Of a DNA stretch of 24,336 nucleotides, positions 1 through 8,715 are shown piece after piece. The notes beneath the pieces were generated by a model, which was not told where the DNA came from, searched no databases, and saw nothing but the letters and a program-made list of their open reading frames with translations. This stretch comes from Cyanobacteria bacterium UBA9971. Lineage in GTDB: Bacteria > Cyanobacteriota > Vampirovibrionia > Gastranaerophilales > UBA9971. Numbering within the stretch: the first letter of the stretch is position 1; every line of letters begins with the position of its first letter. The stretch spans positions 1,400 to 25,735 of the forward strand of contig DNRP01000029.1 of assembly GCA_003499955.1 (NCBI GenBank), read 5' to 3'. The translations under genes were made by a program, and so were the position numbers.

Positions 1-84
1 GGGTAAAAATAACCGCTTCACCTTAGTAATAGTTTTATATCATGTAAAAGATTAAATTCAAGCTTAACATTTCCTTTTTTTAAG

Positions 85-114
85 TTGTATTGATGAAGCC
101 TAACCTTCTATAAT
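85..114 (+). promoter_or_regulatory. Probable sigma-70-type promoter for the 5'-nucleotidase gene
   Basis: A TTGTAT hexamer at 85-90 is followed, after 18 bases, by a perfect TATAAT at 109-114. Both are near-consensus and the spacing is acceptable. It is the only strong candidate in the 253 bases before the first gene. Transcription from here would place the inverted repeat at 133-220 inside a long 5' untranslated region. Seen by eye only, and chance matches are common in AT-rich DNA. Confidence 0.5.
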
Positions 115-132
115 TTAAGTAATTACTCTGGT

Positions 133-220
133 GTCATTCTGAGGAGCAAAGCGACGTGAGCATCTATTCTTTAAAATAAACAGATTGCCACGTCAGCCCT
201 AGGGGCTTCCTCGCAATGAC
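133..220. repeat. Inverted pair of dispersed palindromic repeats (one chimeric, one family A)
   Basis: Two repeat units face each other. The left unit (133-165) begins like family B (GTCATTCTGAG) and ends like family A (GACGTG, then GCATCT). The right unit (about 182-220, read on the minus strand) is a full family A copy: GTCATTGCGAGGA, a self-complementary tip AGCCC-CTA-GGGCT, then GACGTGGCAATCT. The pair could fold into one long imperfect hairpin in the leader of the downstream gene. Related units lie at 17035-17075, 20780-20818 and 21868-21900. Confidence 0.85.
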
Positions 221-253
221 AAGACATATTAAACACACATAAAAGGTTGATTT

Positions 254-1816
254 ATGCACTATAAAAAATTTTTAATAATTATTTTTAGTTTTTTAGCTGT
301 TTTTTGCGTTGATATAAATTATTCTCTCGCTGAAGCGGCGCATAATCTTATAATTATTCATACAAATGACGTTCATGGTCGTCTTAAGCCTGTTGATTAT
401 GATAATAAACAGGATGTTGGCGGATTTGCGGCGCGGGCAAAATTGATTAAAAAAATTAAATCTCAAAATAAAAATGTTTTAGTGCTTGATGCAGGGGATA
501 TCGCTCAGGGAACTTTATTTTTCAAGTTTTTTAACGGTGTTCCTGATGTAAAACTTATGTCGGAAGTAGGTTATGATGCCGCAGAATTAGGAAATCACGA
601 ATTTGACAAAGGTGTTTCCGGTGTAGAAAAAATGGTTGAATCGGCAAAATTTCCGTTTTTATGTTCAAATATAAGGTTTTTAAATAATTCTAAACTTCAA
701 AAGAAAATAAAGCCTTATATTATAAAAGATTACAACGGATTCAAAGTGGCGATTATAGGGATTATAGCTAATGATCTAAAAACGCTTATCAGTAATTCTC
801 AGAATCTGGAAGTTTTAGATTCTGTTGAAATCACAAAAAATATTGTAAAAGAAATTAATTCAAAAGTTGATTTAATCGTTGTTCTCTCGCATTCAGGATT
901 TGAAGAGGATATAAAAATCGCAAAAGCCGTTCCCGAAATAAATGTTATAGTCGGCGGACACAGCCATACGTTCTTAAAAAAGCCTTATCAGGTTTTTCAT
1001 GGCAAAACTTCAACGTTAATAGTTCAAGACGGTGAATTTGGAATAAATATCGGGGATTTAGACTTGAAATTTGAAAATAAAAATATTGAAAAATATAATT
1101 ATAACTTGATTCTTGTTGATGGAACGGATAAAGACAATGTTTTTGAAAAAAAAATAGCAAAACTTTATCGAAAAATTTATTTACAGTCGAATCAAAAAAT
1201 CGGAGAAATAAAAGTTTCTTTTGAAGGCGAACCGAGTACAAGAAAACAACTTAATAAATATGGCGCGCTCATAAATCATTCAATAAAAGAAAAATGTCCT
1301 GAAGCTGAAATAGTTTTTCTTAACGGCGGCGGCATAAGAAGCAAAAAACCGTGGAAAGCTGGCGCTATAACTCTGGCGGATGTATTTGAAGTTTATCCTT
1401 TTGAAAATTTAATAGTTGTCGCAGATGTTAAAGGAAGTGATCTTAAATCTGTTCTGGAAACCAGTTCCCGCTACTTTCCCGAATCAAATGCGGGGCTTTT
1501 GCAATCTTTAGGGTTAGAATATGATGTGAATATGAAAGAAGCTCCTCAAATTTTTTCAGAAGACGGATTAAAAATAATAAAAGAGGGAAATAAGGTTTCA
1601 AATATTAAAATTAACGGAAAACCTCTGGAAAATGATAAATATTATAAAATTGCAATGAATGATTTTATATTTAACGGCGGAAATTGTTATTCGCAGTTTA
1701 AAAACGCAAAAAATGTAAGAAAAACAAACATATTTGTTCAAAATGCAATAATTGATTATATAAAGAAAAATTCTCCCGTTTCAGTTGAAGTAGAAGATAA
1801 GATTAATTTATACTAA
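254..1816 (+). CDS. Secreted 5'-nucleotidase / UDP-sugar hydrolase family phosphoesterase
   Basis: This is a 520-residue protein of the UshA/CD73 family, which removes phosphate from extracellular or periplasmic nucleotides to salvage nucleosides and phosphate. Residues 1-28 look like a signal peptide (basic start, hydrophobic core). The two-metal phosphoesterase domain shows NDVHGR (38-43), AGD (80-82), GNHEFD (113-118), LSHSG (211-215) and GGHSH (234-238). The C-terminal substrate domain shows NGGGIR (357-362), YPFEN (381-385) and NDFIFNGG (469-476). Length and domain order are normal for the family. The ATG at 254 has AAGG seven bases upstream. The stop codon lies six bases before the next gene, so the two are probably cotranscribed. 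Family assignment is strong. The exact substrate (nucleotide, UDP-sugar or cyclic nucleotide) cannot be read from sequence. Confidence 0.93.
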   Translation: MHYKKFLIIIFSFLAVFCVDINYSLAEAAHNLIIIHTNDVHGRLKPVDYDNKQDVGGFAARAKLIKKIKSQNKNVLVLDAGDIAQGTLFFKFFNGVPDVKLMSEVGYDAAELGNHEFDKGVSGVEKMVESAKFPFLCSNIRFLNNSKLQKKIKPYIIKDYNGFKVAIIGIIANDLKTLISNSQNLEVLDSVEITKNIVKEINSKVDLIVVLSHSGFEEDIKIAKAVPEINVIVGGHSHTFLKKPYQVFHGKTSTLIVQDGEFGINIGDLDLKFENKNIEKYNYNLILVDGTDKDNVFEKKIAKLYRKIYLQSNQKIGEIKVSFEGEPSTRKQLNKYGALINHSIKEKCPEAEIVFLNGGGIRSKKPWKAGAITLADVFEVYPFENLIVVADVKGSDLKSVLETSSRYFPESNAGLLQSLGLEYDVNMKEAPQIFSEDGLKIIKEGNKVSNIKINGKPLENDKYYKIAMNDFIFNGGNCYSQFKNAKNVRKTNIFVQNAIIDYIKKNSPVSVEVEDKINLY

Positions 1817-1822
1817 ACTAAT

Positions 1823-3865
1823 ATGGTCTTTAAATTATTTCGAGTTTTTATGAAAAATATATTAAAATCACATGTTTTATTTTTTATAGCGGGATTGGGG
1901 TTGTTGCTTTTTACAGTGGTTAAAAACCCCGGTTTTTTTGATTTTCAGAATATTGAAAAGTCAAGAAACCTTTACAGGACAGCAAGAGAATACCAAAAAA
2001 ACAGCGAATACAAAGATGCTTTTTATACTTATGCCAAAATATCTTCCGGTTATCCGGCTTATGATGCTGTGCTTTTTCATCAGGCAAAATGCGCCGCCGA
2101 GCTTCAGGATGAAAAAACAGCAATTTTAAAATTTAAAAAATTGTTATCAGATTATTCTGATAGCCCTCTTGCTCCTCAAGCAAGTTATAATCTCGGACAG
2201 GCTTATATAAGAACTGAAAATTATGCTGAAGCAGAAAGCAGGTTTAAAGAAACAATAAAAAAATATCCTAAAACCGACTTTGCTATAGGAAGCTATTATT
2301 ATCTGGGGCAGGCAACGAAAGACAAGAATAAAAAAGCAGCAGTGCAATACTGGTTAAAATACATAGAATTAGCACCTTCAGGGCGTTTTGCCATGGATTG
2401 CTACGAAGGATTAAAACACTTACCCTGTAAATATTCATCAAAGCAGTTAAAAGAAATAGCGATAGCTCTTTATAATGCTGAAAGTTATTCAAAATCGCTT
2501 TTTTACCTTAAACAAGTTCCTTTAAAGTATAGCTGGTATTACCTTGCTAAAAATTATGAAGCTCTTGGAGACAGAAATAAAGCGCGGTATTTCTATAAAG
2601 AAGGTTTAAAAAAATCTTCATCCGCGTATGAAAAAAGAGAAAATTTTGAACAGGCAATGCAGGCTTATGTTTCATCTAATCACAAAGGAATAGATAAAGG
2701 TTGGGACGAAGTATTGGGTTTCTCTGGAACAGCAAGAGATTTTGCATTGTTTCATAAAGCGCAATTAGTGCCAAAAACTAAGGCTATTAAGTATTATTGG
2801 GAAATAGTAAGCAAATATCCAAAAGGAAACTTTGCATCAGAAGCTTTGTGGAATGTTTTTTGGGACTCATATCTTAACAAAAAAGATAATTATGAATTCG
2901 CGATAAAATTGGGCGAAAACCATATAGCAAGATACGAAAACACTAAAGCTTCTCCCGCAATTCATTTCTGGATGGGTAAAATATATGAAAAAAGAGGCGA
3001 TAAAGCTAAAGCATATTATTTTTATCAAACAGTTCTTTCTAAATATCCTGACAGTTACTATGCTTTCAGGGTTGATGGAAGAATAACCGCTTTAAAAACA
3101 GGAGTTGATCCTGGATGGAAGACGAATTTATATAATAGAATTCCAGAAGATCAGACTGAAATTAAATTGCCTTATTCCAGCGGAGAAATAACCCGTTTAT
3201 ATGGCAAACAGGCAATGGAATTAATAAATGTCGGCGATTATGAAACTGTTTCAGCTTTTTTGAAAGATGATGCGTTTTTTGAAAGCTGGATAAATTTTCA
3301 AAACGGTCTTATTTCTAAATCAATAGTTATTGCAAGAAATAAAATGGATAAACTTTTAGAAAAACCTGACAGTAATGACCCTAAATGGAAATTGATTTAT
3401 CCTGTTTATTATCCTGAAAATATAAATTATAATGCAGTATTAAATGAACTCGATCCTCTTATAGTTCTTTCTTTAATGAAAGAAGAAAGTTATTTTAATA
3501 CTTTTGCCCTTAGTTATTCCAATGCAAGAGGGCTTATGCAGATTTTACCCGGAACCGCAAAGGATATTGCCAGATGGAAAAAACTCGGAAGCTATAACAG
3601 CATACAATTATTTGATCCTGATGTTAATATAAAGCTTGGTACAGCCTATTTAAGTCATGTAAAAGGCTATTTGCATAACAATATGCTTTTTGCCGTAGCT
3701 GCTTATAATGGAGGTCCCGGTGCTGTTGAACGGTGGTTAAATGCTAAGCCGGGAAGAGATATAGATGAATTTATAGAAGATATTCCTTATGAGCAGACAA
3801 ATACTTATGTGAAAAAAGTTTATAAAAGTTACTGGAATTATAAGAGAATTTATAATTTAAGATAA
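1823..3865 (+). CDS. Membrane-anchored TPR lytic transglycosylase (Slt70-like)
   Basis: This 680-residue protein should cleave the glycan strands of peptidoglycan in the periplasm to 1,6-anhydro products. Residues about 17-33 form one hydrophobic segment, an uncleaved anchor or signal. A long superhelical TPR-like region spans about 45-430, with repeats such as AAELQDEKTAILKFKKLL and AEAESRFKETIKKYP. The C-terminal SLT domain (about 543-665) has the catalytic glutamate in KEES (E555 by alignment to the Slt70 RQES motif), ARGLMQILPGTA (568-579) and AAYNGGPG (626-633). No clear Shine-Dalgarno precedes ATG 1823. ATG 1850 (residue 10) is an alternative start that keeps the anchor. It follows the nucleotidase by six bases, so translation may be coupled. 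It converges with the hemerythrin gene, leaving three bases between them and no visible hairpin. Confidence 0.92.
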   Translation: MVFKLFRVFMKNILKSHVLFFIAGLGLLLFTVVKNPGFFDFQNIEKSRNLYRTAREYQKNSEYKDAFYTYAKISSGYPAYDAVLFHQAKCAAELQDEKTAILKFKKLLSDYSDSPLAPQASYNLGQAYIRTENYAEAESRFKETIKKYPKTDFAIGSYYYLGQATKDKNKKAAVQYWLKYIELAPSGRFAMDCYEGLKHLPCKYSSKQLKEIAIALYNAESYSKSLFYLKQVPLKYSWYYLAKNYEALGDRNKARYFYKEGLKKSSSAYEKRENFEQAMQAYVSSNHKGIDKGWDEVLGFSGTARDFALFHKAQLVPKTKAIKYYWEIVSKYPKGNFASEALWNVFWDSYLNKKDNYEFAIKLGENHIARYENTKASPAIHFWMGKIYEKRGDKAKAYYFYQTVLSKYPDSYYAFRVDGRITALKTGVDPGWKTNLYNRIPEDQTEIKLPYSSGEITRLYGKQAMELINVGDYETVSAFLKDDAFFESWINFQNGLISKSIVIARNKMDKLLEKPDSNDPKWKLIYPVYYPENINYNAVLNELDPLIVLSLMKEESYFNTFALSYSNARGLMQILPGTAKDIARWKKLGSYNSIQLFDPDVNIKLGTAYLSHVKGYLHNNMLFAVAAYNGGPGAVERWLNAKPGRDIDEFIEDIPYEQTNTYVKKVYKSYWNYKRIYNLR

Positions 3866-3868
3866 TCT

Positions 3869-4318
3869 TCAAATTTTTCCTTTTAAAAAATCACCCAATT
3901 CTCTGTCAATTGTGTTTAAGTGAACATTCAGCCATTCAACAAGAGTTTGATTTAGATGTAACGCAAAGATATATGTATATTTATATTGAGGTGAATTAGC
4001 ATTATTTTCGGTGTAATGAATAGTATAATAATTTTTAATTTCCTGATAGAGGTTCTTAAAAAAAGCGTGATCTGATAAAAGTTCGATATTTTTTTCAAAG
4101 CCAAATTTTTTGGCATAATTTTCTTCTGTATCAAAATGAATAGTTACATAATTGTCTAATTCTTCAATCAGGTCTAATATAACTTCTTTTACAGTATTCT
4201 CTTCACAGGCTGTATAAAGATTATTAACGCTTTTTATTATATCTTTATGTTGATCGTCAATTTCTTTTATGCCCCAGGCAAAGTTTTCATCCCATTCTAT
4301 TTTGTATTGTTTATCCAT
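3869..4318 (-). CDS. Bacteriohemerythrin-family protein lacking one usual iron ligand
   Basis: This 149-residue four-helix protein belongs to the hemerythrin family, whose di-iron centre binds O2 and serves in oxygen storage, delivery or sensing. The N-terminus KIEWDENFAWGIKEIDDQHK is typical. By the known ligand pattern I can place H24, H61 and E65 (HxxxE), H84, H133 and D138 (HxxxxD). The family usually has HxxxH around the fourth and fifth ligands. Here the first of that pair is Leu80, so one histidine appears to be missing. H101 and H121 exist but are out of register. The Shine-Dalgarno is weak. The gene converges head-on with the transglycosylase and is divergent from the copper ATPase. 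Family call is strong. Whether it binds O2 normally is open. Confidence 0.9.
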   Translation of the reverse strand: MDKQYKIEWDENFAWGIKEIDDQHKDIIKSVNNLYTACEENTVKEVILDLIEELDNYVTIHFDTEENYAKKFGFEKNIELLSDHAFFKNLYQEIKNYYTIHYTENNANSPQYKYTYIFALHLNQTLVEWLNVHLNTIDRELGDFLKGKI

Positions 4319-4443
4319 AATTAAACATAATTTCCATATAAATATAATTAAATTTATATTAGTTTTTTATCATTCACATTAGTCGATAGAGGGACATAAA
4401 AGGAACAACTTTGTTATATTATAAAAAACTAAAGGATTAGGAT

Positions 4444-6624
4444 ATGGATATGAAAACATTTGAGATATATATTGAAGGAATGCATTGTGCGAGTTGTGCA
4501 GCAGAAATTGAGGCTGAATTGATAAAACATGACGGGATTCAGCATGTAAATGTCAACTTTGCGACTAAAAAACTTTTTTTAACATACGATTCAAGTTTAA
4601 TTTCGCAGGAAGAACTTAAAAAGATAATTCGGGATAAAGGATATACTCCGAAGGAAATTACGGAAGATTTAGATACCAAGGATTTAGAAGAAAAAGAATT
4701 TAAAGAATTACGATTTAACCTTATAATTAGCACTATTTTCACTGTTCCTGTTCTTATAATAAGCATGTTTATAATGCATTTGCCTTACAAAAACCTGATA
4801 CTTTTTTTATTGTCATTACCTGTAATTTTTTGGGCAGGAAAACAGTTTTATATAAGGGCTTTTAAGGCTTTAAAATACTTTTCGGCAAATATGGATACCT
4901 TAATCGCTGTTGGAACCGGATCTGCTTTTATTTTTAGCATGGTTTCTACTTTTACTCCGCAAGTTTTTGAAATTTCCGGTCAAAAACCGCATGTTTATTA
5001 TGAAGTGGCTGATGTTATTATTACTTTAATTCTTTTTGGAAGGATGCTTGAAGCTGGAGCAAGAAGCAGGACTTTTCTTGCGATGAAAAAGTTAATAGGC
5101 TTGCAGCCTAAAACTGCCAGAATTATTCAAGACGGCATAGAAAAAGAAATTTCTGTTGATGATTTAAAAGTCGAAGATATTGTCATAGTAAGACCGGGAG
5201 AAAAAATACCTATAGATGGGGTTATTATTGAAGGCGAGTCTAGTATTGATGAATCTATGATAACCGGAGAAAGCATGCCGGCAACTAAAAAAACTGGCTA
5301 TGAAGTTGTGGGAGGGACTTTAAACCTTAGCGGAAGTTTTAGATATAAAGTTATTAGAGTAGGAAAAGAAACGGTATTACAGCAAATAATAAGGATGGTG
5401 CAGGAAGCGCAGAATACTAAAGCACCTATTCAAAGATTTGCGGATTTAATTAGCGGTTATTTTGTTACAGTAGTTATAATTATTGCTGTTTTAACATTTT
5501 TAATATGGATAATATTTGCTCCTGCTGAAACAAGGCTTTCTTATGCGGTTATAAATTTTGTTTCTGTGTTAATTATTGCCTGTCCATGTGCGTTAGGTCT
5601 TGCCACGCCTACAGCAATTATGGTTGGAACAGGTATAGGCGCGGAAAATGGGATTTTGATAAAAAACGCGGCAGCTCTTGAAATATTGTATAAAGCTGAC
5701 ACTATAATCCTTGATAAGACAGGGACAATAACAAAAGGCAAGCCGGAAGTTACAGATATATTTACAGATATGGAATTGAATGAATTTTTATATTATGCGG
5801 CATCTGTGGAAAAACTTTCCGAACATCCTATAGCTCATTCGATAGTTGAAAAATCAGAATCAAAAAATATTATATTGCACTATCCTCAAGATTTCCAATC
5901 TTTTTCCGGTCAGGGAGTTAAGGGAATAGTTAACGGAAGAACCGTGTTTGCAGGGAATAAAGATTTTGTTGAGGGACAGGGGTTTTCTGCTAAAAAAGAT
6001 GTTGAAGAAGCTGAAACAGTTATTTTTATTGTTATAGATGGTGAATTAAAAGGATTTATAACCGTTGCAGATACTATAAAACCTGATTCTAAACAAGCTC
6101 TAAAAGAACTTGAAGCGTTAAATTTTGAGATAATAATGTTAACCGGTGATAACAAAAAAACAGCAGAAAACATAGCCTCCCAGGTTGGAATTAAAAACTT
6201 TATAGCGGGTGTAATGCCTGAGAACAAGGCTAAAGAAATTAAAAAATGCCAAAACAATAGAAAAATTGTTATTATGGTAGGCGATGGCATAAATGATGCG
6301 CCTGCTTTAGTTCAGGCGGATATAGGAATTGCAATGGGAACAGGAACGGATATTGCCATAGAATCATCTGATATAACGCTTGTGCAGGGAAACTTAACTA
6401 AACTTGCAAAGGCGATAAAACTTTCAAGGGCTACGACATCCACAATCAAGCAAAATTTATTCTTTGCCTTTATTTATAATGTGCTGGGAATACCGATCGC
6501 TGCGGGAGTTTTGTATCCGTTTTTCGGGATATTATTGAGTCCTATGTTTGCAGCTCTTGCGATGAGCCTAAGCTCTATTTCAGTTGTCACAAACAGTTTA
6601 AGGCTTAGAAGAATCAAGTTATAA
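4444..6624 (+). CDS. copA: Copper-translocating P1B-type ATPase (CopA-like)
   Basis: This 726-residue ATP-driven pump exports Cu(+) across the inner membrane. One N-terminal heavy-metal domain (about 5-70) carries the CASC metal site at 15-18. The actuator loop has TGES (274-277). Membrane helix 6 has the CPC metal site (380-382). The phosphorylation motif DKTGT is at 424-428, the SEHP nucleotide-site motif at 459-462, TGD at 567-569 and GDGINDAP at 613-620. The late helices carry YN (678-679) and MSLSS (707-711), the signature of the Cu(+) subgroup rather than the Zn/Cd or Co subgroups. AAGGA at 4432-4436 lies seven bases before ATG 4444. No copper regulator or chaperone gene is adjacent, so it appears to be a single unit. 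Length and motif set are complete. Confidence 0.95.
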   Translation: MDMKTFEIYIEGMHCASCAAEIEAELIKHDGIQHVNVNFATKKLFLTYDSSLISQEELKKIIRDKGYTPKEITEDLDTKDLEEKEFKELRFNLIISTIFTVPVLIISMFIMHLPYKNLILFLLSLPVIFWAGKQFYIRAFKALKYFSANMDTLIAVGTGSAFIFSMVSTFTPQVFEISGQKPHVYYEVADVIITLILFGRMLEAGARSRTFLAMKKLIGLQPKTARIIQDGIEKEISVDDLKVEDIVIVRPGEKIPIDGVIIEGESSIDESMITGESMPATKKTGYEVVGGTLNLSGSFRYKVIRVGKETVLQQIIRMVQEAQNTKAPIQRFADLISGYFVTVVIIIAVLTFLIWIIFAPAETRLSYAVINFVSVLIIACPCALGLATPTAIMVGTGIGAENGILIKNAAALEILYKADTIILDKTGTITKGKPEVTDIFTDMELNEFLYYAASVEKLSEHPIAHSIVEKSESKNIILHYPQDFQSFSGQGVKGIVNGRTVFAGNKDFVEGQGFSAKKDVEEAETVIFIVIDGELKGFITVADTIKPDSKQALKELEALNFEIIMLTGDNKKTAENIASQVGIKNFIAGVMPENKAKEIKKCQNNRKIVIMVGDGINDAPALVQADIGIAMGTGTDIAIESSDITLVQGNLTKLAKAIKLSRATTSTIKQNLFFAFIYNVLGIPIAAGVLYPFFGILLSPMFAALAMSLSSISVVTNSLRLRRIKL

Positions 6625-6696
6625 ATTTTTTATTGTTTTATAATAAATATAGGAAATCTAATTAATAGCAAATGGCGGTATGAGAAATTGGAAAAT

Positions 6697-7830
6697 ATGA
6701 TTTCAAACAAAACTCAAACGGTAAAAGTTGAAATTCCTGCACAGCAGAAATATTTTTACCCGATTATTATCGGAGAAAATATTCTGGATAAAGTTGGAGA
6801 GCTTGTTAAAAAATACATAAAGGCTGAAAAACTTCTTGTAGTAACCAATAAAAAAGTTTACCCTCTTTATGGCGAAAAAATAAAAGAATCTTTGCTTAAA
6901 GAAGGGTTTGAAATAGACTTTGTTATTCTTGAAGACGGCGAAAAACACAAGAATATTAACTCACTTGAGGCTATATGGCAAAAAGCTATCGAGTTTAAGC
7001 TTGAAAGAAAAGATGCAATAATTGCTCTGGGTGGGGGTGTGGTTGGAGATGTTACAGGATTTGCTGCCGCTACTTACTTAAGAGGAATTTATTTTGTTCA
7101 AATTCCTACTACTTTGCTCTCTCAGGTGGATTCTTCCGTCGGAGGCAAAGTTGCAATTAACAATAAGCTCGGTAAAAATCTTATAGGCAGTTTTTATCAG
7201 CCAAAATTTGTTTTAACAGATATTTCAACTTTAAAAACTTTGTCTGTTGAAGAGCTGAAAGTGGGCTTGGCTGAAGTGCTTAAGTATGGCATAATTGAGA
7301 AATCATGCGGGTTAAACGGTTTAAATACAACATTTCTTCAATATTTAAGACAAAACAAAGATGCGATATTTGCTCTTGATACTGATATCATTCAGGAACT
7401 TGTAAAATATTGCTGTGAATTAAAAGCTGCTGTTGTAAATAAAGATGAAAAAGAAGCAGGACTAAGAGCAATTCTTAATTTTGGGCATACAATAGGTCAT
7501 GCTATCGAAAAATGCTCAAACTATGAAAACATAAATCACGGTCAGGCAATCGCAATAGGGATGAAAGGCGCTTTATTTATATCAAAAAAAAGAAAACTTA
7601 TTGACGAAAACTATTATAAAACCTGTCTTGAGCTTCTTGATTTATACGGAATGGATTATAAAATCAATAAATCAATAAATTCTGAAATGATTTATGAAGC
7701 TATGTTTGGTGATAAAAAAGTTTTGTCCGGAAAAATCAGGTTTGTATTATTAACAGGGGAATCAGAAGTTAGTGTTTTCAATGATGTGGATAAAGAAACA
7801 CTTATTGAAGCTTTAAATATCCTTTATTAG
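6697..7830 (+). CDS. aroB: 3-dehydroquinate synthase
   Basis: AroB converts DAHP to 3-dehydroquinate, the second step of the shikimate route to aromatic amino acids. It uses NAD+ and a divalent metal. Counting from ATG 6697 the protein has 377 residues, a normal length. The NAD-binding GGGVVGD is at about 112-118, followed by the conserved IPTTLLSQVDSSVGGK. The metal ligands are the Glu of LAEVLKYG (193), the His of NFGHT (264) and the His of NHGQ (281). A TTG at 6688 would add three residues. I prefer the ATG because GGA sits five bases upstream of it. A seven-codon reading frame at 6680-6700 overlaps this ATG but is probably chance. It is followed after 16 bases by the hydrolase gene. Confidence 0.95.
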   Translation: MISNKTQTVKVEIPAQQKYFYPIIIGENILDKVGELVKKYIKAEKLLVVTNKKVYPLYGEKIKESLLKEGFEIDFVILEDGEKHKNINSLEAIWQKAIEFKLERKDAIIALGGGVVGDVTGFAAATYLRGIYFVQIPTTLLSQVDSSVGGKVAINNKLGKNLIGSFYQPKFVLTDISTLKTLSVEELKVGLAEVLKYGIIEKSCGLNGLNTTFLQYLRQNKDAIFALDTDIIQELVKYCCELKAAVVNKDEKEAGLRAILNFGHTIGHAIEKCSNYENINHGQAIAIGMKGALFISKKRKLIDENYYKTCLELLDLYGMDYKINKSINSEMIYEAMFGDKKVLSGKIRFVLLTGESEVSVFNDVDKETLIEALNILY

Positions 7831-7846
7831 TCGGGAGGATTCAACA

Positions 7847-8713
7847 ATGATTAGAAAAATTTCGTATATAGTTCTCGTAATATTCTTTTTGGCAGGAGTA
7901 TGGACTTTTAATATACTCAAATCAATTGATACAAGCGTAATTGAAAAAAAATTTGTTTATAAACCATCAAGCGTAACTTTTAACTTAATTTCACCCCTTG
8001 CTTCAAAAGCGGAGGAAGGAAGTTTTATATCAAAAGACGGTATAAAAATAACTTATATCAGGATAAAAGGTGAGAAAAAATCTCCGATAGTTGTTTTTTG
8101 TCACGGCAATGAAGCAAACATGACTCGCAATGACAATCAAGACAAAATAAAATTCCTTGCCAAAGCCGGTTATGAAATATTTGCACTGGATTATAGAGGA
8201 TTCGGAAAAAGCAGCGGAGAACCTGATGAAAAAGGGCTTTATAGTGATGTAAACTCGTTTATTTCTTATTTAAACACCCAATACAAAATCCCTGACAGCA
8301 AAATAGTTTTGTGGGGACATTCTATGGGTTCGGCTGTGGTTATTGATGTGGCTTCAAAAAGGGAATTTAAAGGCGTAATAGCAGAAGGAGCTTTTACCGG
8401 TATTGAAGATATGAGAGATTTCAGGATTTCCCATAAAAGAAACGGGAATTTCATGCATGTTTTCGTAAGGGATTATATTTTTAAACGCCTTCCGATAACA
8501 CAGAAATTCGCTTCAAAAGACAAGATTGCAAAAATAAAATCCCCAATGCTTATAATTCATGCGGTTAACGATGAAATGATCCCTGTTGAAATGGGAAAAA
8601 AATTGGCTAAATTAAAACCTGATGCGCAGACTTATTTTTCAAAAACAGGAAAACACTGCGATTACGGCTGGCAGGATAAGCCTATCCTTGAGTTTTTAGG
8701 AAAATTGGATTAA
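7847..8713 (+). CDS. Membrane-anchored alpha/beta hydrolase (ABHD13/BEM46-like)
   Basis: This is a 288-residue serine hydrolase. Residues about 5-22 form a hydrophobic N-terminal anchor, so the catalytic domain probably lies outside the inner membrane. The fold shows the oxyanion-region CHGNEAN (85-91), DYRGFGKSSG (115-124) and the nucleophile elbow GHSMG with Ser159. The triad is completed by Asp242 (HAVNDEMIP) and His270 (GKHCDYGW). A strong GGGAGG precedes the ATG. The gene starts 16 bases after aroB, so the two are probably cotranscribed, although no shared pathway is evident. The family contains esterases and proteins of unknown substrate, so the reaction cannot be assigned. It converges with the acyl-ligase gene with only two bases between stop codons. 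Confidence 0.88.
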   Translation: MIRKISYIVLVIFFLAGVWTFNILKSIDTSVIEKKFVYKPSSVTFNLISPLASKAEEGSFISKDGIKITYIRIKGEKKSPIVVFCHGNEANMTRNDNQDKIKFLAKAGYEIFALDYRGFGKSSGEPDEKGLYSDVNSFISYLNTQYKIPDSKIVLWGHSMGSAVVIDVASKREFKGVIAEGAFTGIEDMRDFRISHKRNGNFMHVFVRDYIFKRLPITQKFASKDKIAKIKSPMLIIHAVNDEMIPVEMGKKLAKLKPDAQTYFSKTGKHCDYGWQDKPILEFLGKLD

Positions 8714-8715
8714 TT

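Noticed and set aside
133..220. CRISPR array or riboswitch reading of the repeats
   Set aside because: Repeats are dispersed singly or as inverted pairs, not regularly spaced direct repeats, and no cas gene is present. They occur beside unrelated genes and inside no conserved metabolite-sensing context.
5910..6290. 126-codon minus-strand frame within the copper ATPase gene
   Set aside because: It is antisense to a fully intact, motif-complete gene and has no features of its own.
6680..6700. Seven-codon frame overlapping the aroB start (possible leader peptide)
   Set aside because: No run of regulatory codons (it reads MRNWKI) and no attenuator hairpin is visible. One Trp codon in a short frame is expected by chance.
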